A stretch of 12,064 nt of DNA from Amoebophrya sp. AT5.2. Its lineage: Eukaryota; Sar; Dinophyceae; Syndiniales; Amoebophryaceae. The notes below the pieces were generated by a model. That model did no database searches and was not told the DNA's origin. It worked only from the letters and a program-made list of their open reading frames with translations. This document shows, piece after piece, positions 8,247-12,064 of the stretch (its first letter is position 1; the number at the start of each line of letters is the position of its first letter). The position numbers were made by a program, and so were the translations under genes. The DNA lies in the NCBI GenBank assembly GCA_005223375.1, contig RXOD01005899.1:1-12064 (forward strand), written 5' to 3'.

Positions 8247-8645
8247 TCATGCGAACTGGTACATGATGAGCAGCCACACCACCTCCACGAAGTGGAAGTA
8301 CATGATCGGGAGCAGCTTTTTCGTGTACGCCGCCGTGTTTCGCGTGTGTTGCGAGTTCACGAAGTGCGTGTGCCGATAGCCGTGCGGGACGTCTCCCACG
8401 CGCCGCATGTCGTTGTTCGGCGTGCCGATCGGGGCGTCGTACTGCGGCACGTTAGGGTTCTGTGCGAGCCCCGCCAGGATGATGCACCGCTGCGCCTCAG
8501 ACAGGATGTTCTTCTGCACGAAGGAGATCGGATTCTGCGCCGCCGGCGGGGGGCTGTACGTCTGCGTCTGGACGGCGGTGCCGAAAGCGCGAGAGGGACG
8601 AGAGCAGTGGAGGGCACGCTGCAGGGCGCGCTGCAGGAGCGGCAT
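8247..8645 (-). CDS. Mitochondrial protein with COX3 helix VII-like C-terminus
   Basis: The 132-residue protein starts at the first ATG after an in-frame stop. Residues 1-28 are a classical mitochondrial presequence: no acidic residues, several Arg, amphipathic (LLQRALQRALHCSRPSRAFG), with a probable cleavage near SRAF/GTA. The middle (30-108) is polar. The only membrane helix is at the very C-terminus (111-130), LLPIMYFHFVEVVWLLIMYQ. Its HFVEVVW matches the HFVDVVW core that opens the last helix (VII) of cytochrome c oxidase subunit 3, and the Tyr-aromatic-His-Phe-Val order also fits. Dinoflagellate mitochondrial cox3 is known to be split between helices 1-6 and helix 7. A nuclear helix-7 gene would insert with its N-terminus in the matrix, the topology expected for that helix. 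The gene call and targeting are strong. The COX3 identity rests on one short motif and could be an unrelated inner-membrane subunit. Confidence 0.75.
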   Translation of the reverse strand: MPLLQRALQRALHCSRPSRAFGTAVQTQTYSPPPAAQNPISFVQKNILSEAQRCIILAGLAQNPNVPQYDAPIGTPNNDMRRVGDVPHGYRHTHFVNSQHTRNTAAYTKKLLPIMYFHFVEVVWLLIMYQFA

Positions 8646-9166
8646 CCTGTGCTTGGATAGTGATTCGCCTGTACGCAGTCGGTCTCAGGAGCGATGGCAG
8701 TAAAACAACTGAACTCGTCGTCGAGATGAAAGTGGGGTGCAGGAAGAAGAAGCTGCGTCCATGTCTGACTGTGGTCCATTCGATGCGCCCTTCCTGTTGC
8801 TCGGAGGCGCTTCACGTTGATGTGCTAGTTTGTTAGTTGTAGAACTCTCAGTCTCAGTATCCTCTATTTGAGTCACTGCGCTACCGCACTCTCTCCTTTT
8901 TTTTAACTGAAAAACTTCTCGACACAGAAGCCCTCTAGCGTCTCGCACAGCTCGATAAACCACGCCGCACACGGACACGCAAAGAAATTCGGGAAAGTCG
9001 CGTACTATGGAAGAACGTGTAAGGTACGGTCCTTCGAATGAATTGCAATTGGTGCTGCCACACGATGCCCCAATGACACGAAAGAGCGATTCAACATACA
9101 ACGAGATGGTTTGTTTGCAAATTGGCACGGTGCAAGACTAAAGCATGATCTTTTGTTTTTTATACT
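8646..9166. other. Intergenic spacer between two mitochondrial-type genes
   Basis: About 520 bases separate the stop of the upstream gene from the COX3-like start. A 147-codon minus frame at 8685-9128 begins with GTG only and has no coherent domain. A T-tract (8898-8905) and scattered AT-rich stretches are the only notable composition. On the minus strand, AAGCACAG immediately precedes the COX3-like ATG and could be a spliced-leader acceptor, though its pyrimidine tract is weak. Confidence 0.45.
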
Positions 9167-10447
9167 CTATGCCGGTCCTTCACCTTCTCTCCCACCCGCA
9201 ACGGCTCCTAAGCCATCAGCCGCAACCCAGCAGTCCGATTCGCCGCATAACTTGACTGTCCGTGTGCACCACTGCTCGTCTATGTTGCATGTCTTCAACT
9301 CGAGTTCCTGCGGACTAAACCGCAACAGCTTCCCGTTCCCACTGGCCCTCGTCTGCTGCCTCTGCTGCGTCTCGTAATACGCGTGGAGGGACGTCGTCGC
9401 TTTCGTATTCATGCGTTCATCGTGACGAGCCTCCGCGCCATCGTCCCGCGCTACCTCCACGAAGACGCCCTTCACCGTGCAGTACGCGTGTCGCACGCTG
9501 CTCTGGTAGAACAAGGCGCCGCGGAACGTCGGGCAGGATCTACCGGAAGTAGACGAGCTCGCCACGGCACCCCGTCCAGGAGCAGGGGAAGCCGAAGAAG
9601 AAGAAGATGTCGTCGACGTCCACAGGTGCACCTGGCGCAGGGTGCGTTTCGGCTGCGCGGGGTCCGGGACGTGCGAAAACATGGCGGCAACGTCGGAGGG
9701 CGTGAGCGCCTCGAGCTGGTCCACCGTTTCCTGGTCGCGAGGGACGACGCGCGCAGCCTCTGGCAGCAGCGCATCCACGCGCTGCATCGACAGGTTGTCC
9801 GCAGAAAGCAAAAACACGTCCGGGGAGGACGTCACGACGCCTGATGTGATCAATCGGACATGGAGCTATGTTGTATACTAGCAGATGAAAGATGATGAAG
9901 ATCTAAATCAAGAGTAAGTAGTACGCAGCACTTCTTCAACTATCGTGTCGGCGTCGTTCGGTAGGGCGAGCAGCGAATTGCGGAGGCGTTCCGCTTTCTT
10001 TTTCTGGAAGTACTTTATGGCGACTACTGCGGGCACCGCGTGACACAGGAAGAAAAACGCGAGCACCTTCGCAGTGAAGTACTTCTTTCTTGGCTTCCGC
10101 TGAATCGGCTCTGGCCGCGGAAGAAAGCCGGCCAGATCGCTCGCCTGTGGCCGAGCGGTTAGTTGGTCGTCGGCTGCATATATCGGGTTGTGCAGCTGCA
10201 GCGCTGATGCTGATGAAAACAAGCGGGAGCCCGCCCTTGCCCTTGAGCTTGATGAAGGCAGCGCCAGCAGAAAAATTGCAGTGCTCCTTGTTTTCGATGA
10301 TGTCGATCCTCCCCAAGGTCCCACGTCCGGTGCGCAGCCTAAGAATCCGCTAGCCAGGCGTCCAATCGAAAACGTGGCACCAACAAGGCAGCCAGGTGGT
10401 ACGCACCTGCGCTCAGTAGAGCGTAAAGCACCGCTGCAGACTGACAT
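9167..10447 (-). CDS. Probable two-exon gene: mitochondrial single-span membrane protein
   Basis: Exon 1 is 9925-10447 and exon 2 is 9167-9840, together 398 residues. The second frame has no ATG until 66 bases in and is closed by TAG upstream. A GT...AG intron of 84 bases (9841-9924) joins the frames in phase, turning the exon 1 end EEVLRTTYS-stop into EEVLRVVTSSPDVF. Without splicing, exon 1 alone gives 179 residues. Residues about 50-82 are Ser/Arg-rich without acidic residues and end RLFSSAS, like a mitochondrial presequence with its cleavage site. One membrane helix (about 127-145, VLAFFFLCHAVPAVVAIKYF) is flanked by KPRKK and KKKAER. The exon 2 part is soluble with a Ser-rich loop, and no family was recognised. 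It lies directly upstream of the COX3-like gene on the same strand, so a shared inner-membrane role is conceivable. The N-terminus is uncertain (see the upstream splice signal). Confidence 0.55.
9841..9924 (-). other. Candidate 84-base intron
   Basis: On the minus strand it begins GTACTACTTACTC and ends GATTGATCACATCAG, phase 1. It contains in-frame stops for both flanking frames and is AT-rich compared with the flanks. The donor is weak. An alternative acceptor (CATAG at about 9862-9866) would need a different phase. If no splicing occurs, the 179-residue frame ends at 9908 and the downstream frame lacks a proper start. Confidence 0.5.
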
Positions 10448-10749
10448 ACTGAGCTGTACTAGCGCTTCTTGTAAGAAGAGGAATGAATCGTGGATGGATG
10501 CTGGGTGGGTGGATCGTATGATTTGACTTACATATACGAACCTCCTATTTTTTAGTTTTACTTCCGTCTGCTTCTTGACGCCTGGTACTTGCTCTAGTAT
10601 TTCCTTCCACAACATCCACGCCGAGGAACTCGAACGACTACACGAGCGAGGGACGACTCGACAATAGAAGAAATGAATATATTCATATACACATGGATTG
10701 ATGAAGATTTCGCGAAATTTCAGGCAGTACTCTTTCATCGTCCTCCGCT
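10448..10749 (-). other. Spacer with candidate leader exon and 78-base intron
   Basis: Minus-strand GTAAGT (10526-10531) follows a 28-codon ATG frame (10532-10615, MLWKEILEQVPGVKKQTEVK...). An acceptor AG ending at 10454 would splice it in phase, six bases ahead of the ATG at 10447. The 78-base size matches the candidate intron further downstream. This may be a coding first exon or a spliced 5' leader of the mitochondrial-type gene. The longer unspliced open frame through here overlaps the neighbouring gene and is not itself convincing. Confidence 0.35.
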
Positions 10750-11427
10750 TCACATTTGTTCCATCTGTTTCCAGCATGCCACTTTGGCGCGAATCAGCTG
10801 CCGCAGTTTGGGTATGAAAACCGGCACGCTGGCATTTCCTTCTGTCACACGCAGCTCTCCTTCCCCTTCCCGCGACGTCCAGTATTTGTCCAGTCGTGCG
10901 AACTCTGCCCTGATCGCAGCTTTCACGTCTTGATCCCCACACCCCCCCCATACGCCTACCTCCTGTTTCTCCATGGCGGCGCGAAGCGACGCAATCCGGT
11001 GCGTCTTTAGGCCCGCTCCCCGCCGCGTAATCGGCTCGCCCTGCTCAAGGAGGGGCAGATACGCTTCCCACTGGAAGTTGAACAGCGTTGGGGGCGCGGA
11101 AGCTGGTGCTGAAGAAGAAGTTGTGCCCTCTTCGGGCAACAGCAGGCGTGCGCAATACAGCGTGGACGCCACCGCGGCGCTGGCTCGGCTGTTCATGCGA
11201 AAGCGGACGTACTCAGGCGAGTCCGCGTCGAAAAGCGCCGCCTTTGCGCCCTCAAAATCATTCTCCTCAAACGCAGCCCACGCCTGTTCGACGAGCTGGG
11301 TGGCCATCGTCACTGGCAGGTCGGCAGAGGGCGATCTTTCGTTGTGAGGGAGCCGCGATGAATCTTCCGTTCCGGGAACACAATCTGGTCTGTCCCCTAC
11401 CCCGGCTGCGGCTGGTGGAGCGGGCAT
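10750..11427 (-). CDS. Helical, TPR-like protein of unknown function
   Basis: 225 residues from the ATG at 11427. A second in-frame ATG at 11307 (residue 41, ACGATGG context) would remove a low-complexity Pro/Ala/Ser leader and start right at the folded part. Residues 42-66 (LVEQAWAAFEENDFEGAKAA) have the W/A/F...A pattern of a TPR helix pair. A Ser/Ala/Pro-rich linker at 101-113 is followed by more helices (120-165, 168-185) and a basic C-terminal helix (206-223). No signal peptide, membrane segment or catalytic motif is visible. GC-rich third positions and the lack of stops over 675 bases support coding. It is in tandem with its neighbours, 302 bases ahead of the mitochondrial-type gene. 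The start remains undecided and no family was recognised. Confidence 0.72.
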   Translation of the reverse strand: MPAPPAAAGVGDRPDCVPGTEDSSRLPHNERSPSADLPVTMATQLVEQAWAAFEENDFEGAKAALFDADSPEYVRFRMNSRASAAVASTLYCARLLLPEEGTTSSSAPASAPPTLFNFQWEAYLPLLEQGEPITRRGAGLKTHRIASLRAAMEKQEVGVWGGCGDQDVKAAIRAEFARLDKYWTSREGEGELRVTEGNASVPVFIPKLRQLIRAKVACWKQMEQM

Positions 11428-11855
11428 GATGTTCGTTGCGGTCGGGAACCTCTAGGTCTAGCACTGACGAAAATAACAAAATCTTGCTTGCTTATGTCAT
11501 AGACGCTCCGGGGGGAACACGGCGCCAATGCAGAAGCGCCTTACCAATGATCCAGAGAGACCACGACCGCCACTGCCAGCGAATGCGAAAGCGAAACACT
11601 ACGTGGCAGTGTCGCGAGTAGTAGTCTTCAACATATACTCGATTGTAGTGAATGACTACGTCGATACCAGTACCAGTCGAGGCGTATGTTCTCGTGAAAT
11701 TCAATGCCGTTTCTCTGTCGCGCAAATAATGATCAGCATCAGGAAGACACCTCTTGCAACTTCTCGCCCGATACGTACTACACAAACGCGTCGAATAAGT
11801 AATCCGAACCTCCCTGTTGGAGAAAAATAAACGATCAAAGCCAGCTCCAGCAACC
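11428..11855. other. Intergenic spacer
   Basis: About 430 bases lie between the TPR-like gene start and the stop of the right-edge gene. A 97-codon minus frame (11492-11785) starts with TTG only and has an odd, basic, Trp/His-rich composition, so it is not called. No repeat or RNA gene was seen. Confidence 0.5.
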
Positions 11856-12064
11856 TCATCTTTTCTTCATCGTTTTCATTTTCGGCGTCCGCTTGGCGGA
11901 AGCTTTTCGCTTCGCTCCCGCCTTCGATTTCGGCGCCGCCGATGGGGTCGCGTCAGCATTCTCTCCTTCCTCCTCGTCAGCGGCAATTTCTGCGTCTTGC
12001 TGGTGGGCGGCACCCGAGCTCGACGCCTCTTCTTCCTGGCCGGCTGCCATCTCCCCCAACTGCA
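11856..12064 (-). CDS. Acidic/lysine-rich protein, probably nuclear (likely partial)
   Basis: A minus-strand frame ends with TGA at 11856 and is open to the right edge. The first ATG in the window is at 12050, which would give only 64 residues. Since the frame stays open to the right, this is probably the C-terminal part of a larger protein. An acidic Glu/Ala/Ser stretch (EEGENADATPS region) is followed by a basic tail of about 25 residues (KSKAGAKRKASAKRTPKMK, ending MKKR), which would act as a nuclear localisation or nucleic-acid-binding tail. Lys/Met-rich runs like KMKTMKKR are frequent in dinoflagellate nuclear proteins. Chromatin association is inference. No folded domain is visible in this part. 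Confidence 0.6.
   Translation of the reverse strand, partial: QLGEMAAGQEEEASSSGAAHQQDAEIAADEEEGENADATPSAAPKSKAGAKRKASAKRTPKMKTMKKR

Noticed and set aside
8121..8660. Plus-strand 179-codon frame rich in Arg/Val/His
   Set aside because: It is the antisense shadow of the COX3-like gene, with composition typical of a reverse frame of GC-rich coding DNA.
8685..9128. Minus-strand 147-codon frame upstream of the COX3-like gene
   Set aside because: It starts with GTG only, shows no coherent domain, and would end 40 bases before the well-supported start.
9908..10951. Single 347-codon minus-strand frame
   Set aside because: Its first third overlaps the TPR-like gene in another frame. Only the part from the ATG at 10447 has protein-like features.
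11492..11785. Minus-strand 97-codon frame
   Set aside because: It starts with TTG and has an atypical Trp/His/Arg-rich composition, so it looks like spacer.

Overview
The window looks like nuclear DNA of a protist, most likely an alveolate of the dinoflagellate line. A syndinian parasite such as Amoebophrya is my best guess. The reasons are: every supportable gene lies on the minus strand, head to tail, as in the one-directional gene arrays of dinoflagellates; genes carry long low-complexity insertions; the few candidate introns are only about 80 bases; one protein ends in a Lys/Met tail of a kind common in dinoflagellates; and one gene fits a peculiarity of dinoflagellate mitochondria (below). 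The taxon is inference, since there is no rRNA or other marker gene here.

Layout in transcription order (right to left). At the right edge is the C-terminal part of an acidic-then-lysine-rich, probably nuclear protein (11856-12064). Next is a 225-residue helical, TPR-like protein of unknown role (10750-11427). It is followed by a probable two-exon gene for a mitochondrial single-span membrane protein (9167-10447, candidate 84-base intron at 9841-9924). Then comes a 132-residue protein (8247-8645) with a clear mitochondrial presequence and one C-terminal membrane helix carrying HFVEVVW, the signature of the last helix (VII) of cytochrome c oxidase subunit 3. Next is a PDCD2/TSR4-family ribosome-assembly chaperone (5634-7523), the only gene here whose family is secure. 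Then comes an 848-residue type I membrane protein with a long disordered cytoplasmic tail containing two sets of internal repeats (2280-4826). Last is a secreted, cysteine-rich, possibly PAN/Apple-like protein that runs off the left edge in Gly/Thr repeats (<1-1157).

The most interesting item is the COX3 helix-VII-like gene. In dinoflagellate mitochondria cox3 is known to be broken between helices 1-6 and helix 7. A nuclear gene supplying just helix 7 with a targeting peptide would be a split, transferred subunit. This fits reports, recalled from memory, that Amoebophrya lacks a mitochondrial genome. The neighbouring upstream gene also appears mitochondrial, so the two may work in the same membrane complex, but that is inference.

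The spacers are 300-1100 bases long and more AT-rich than the genes. They hold short repeats, notably 21-bp direct repeats around a perfect 13-bp-arm palindrome at 2005-2156. No tRNA, rRNA, CRISPR or recognisable transposase gene was seen.
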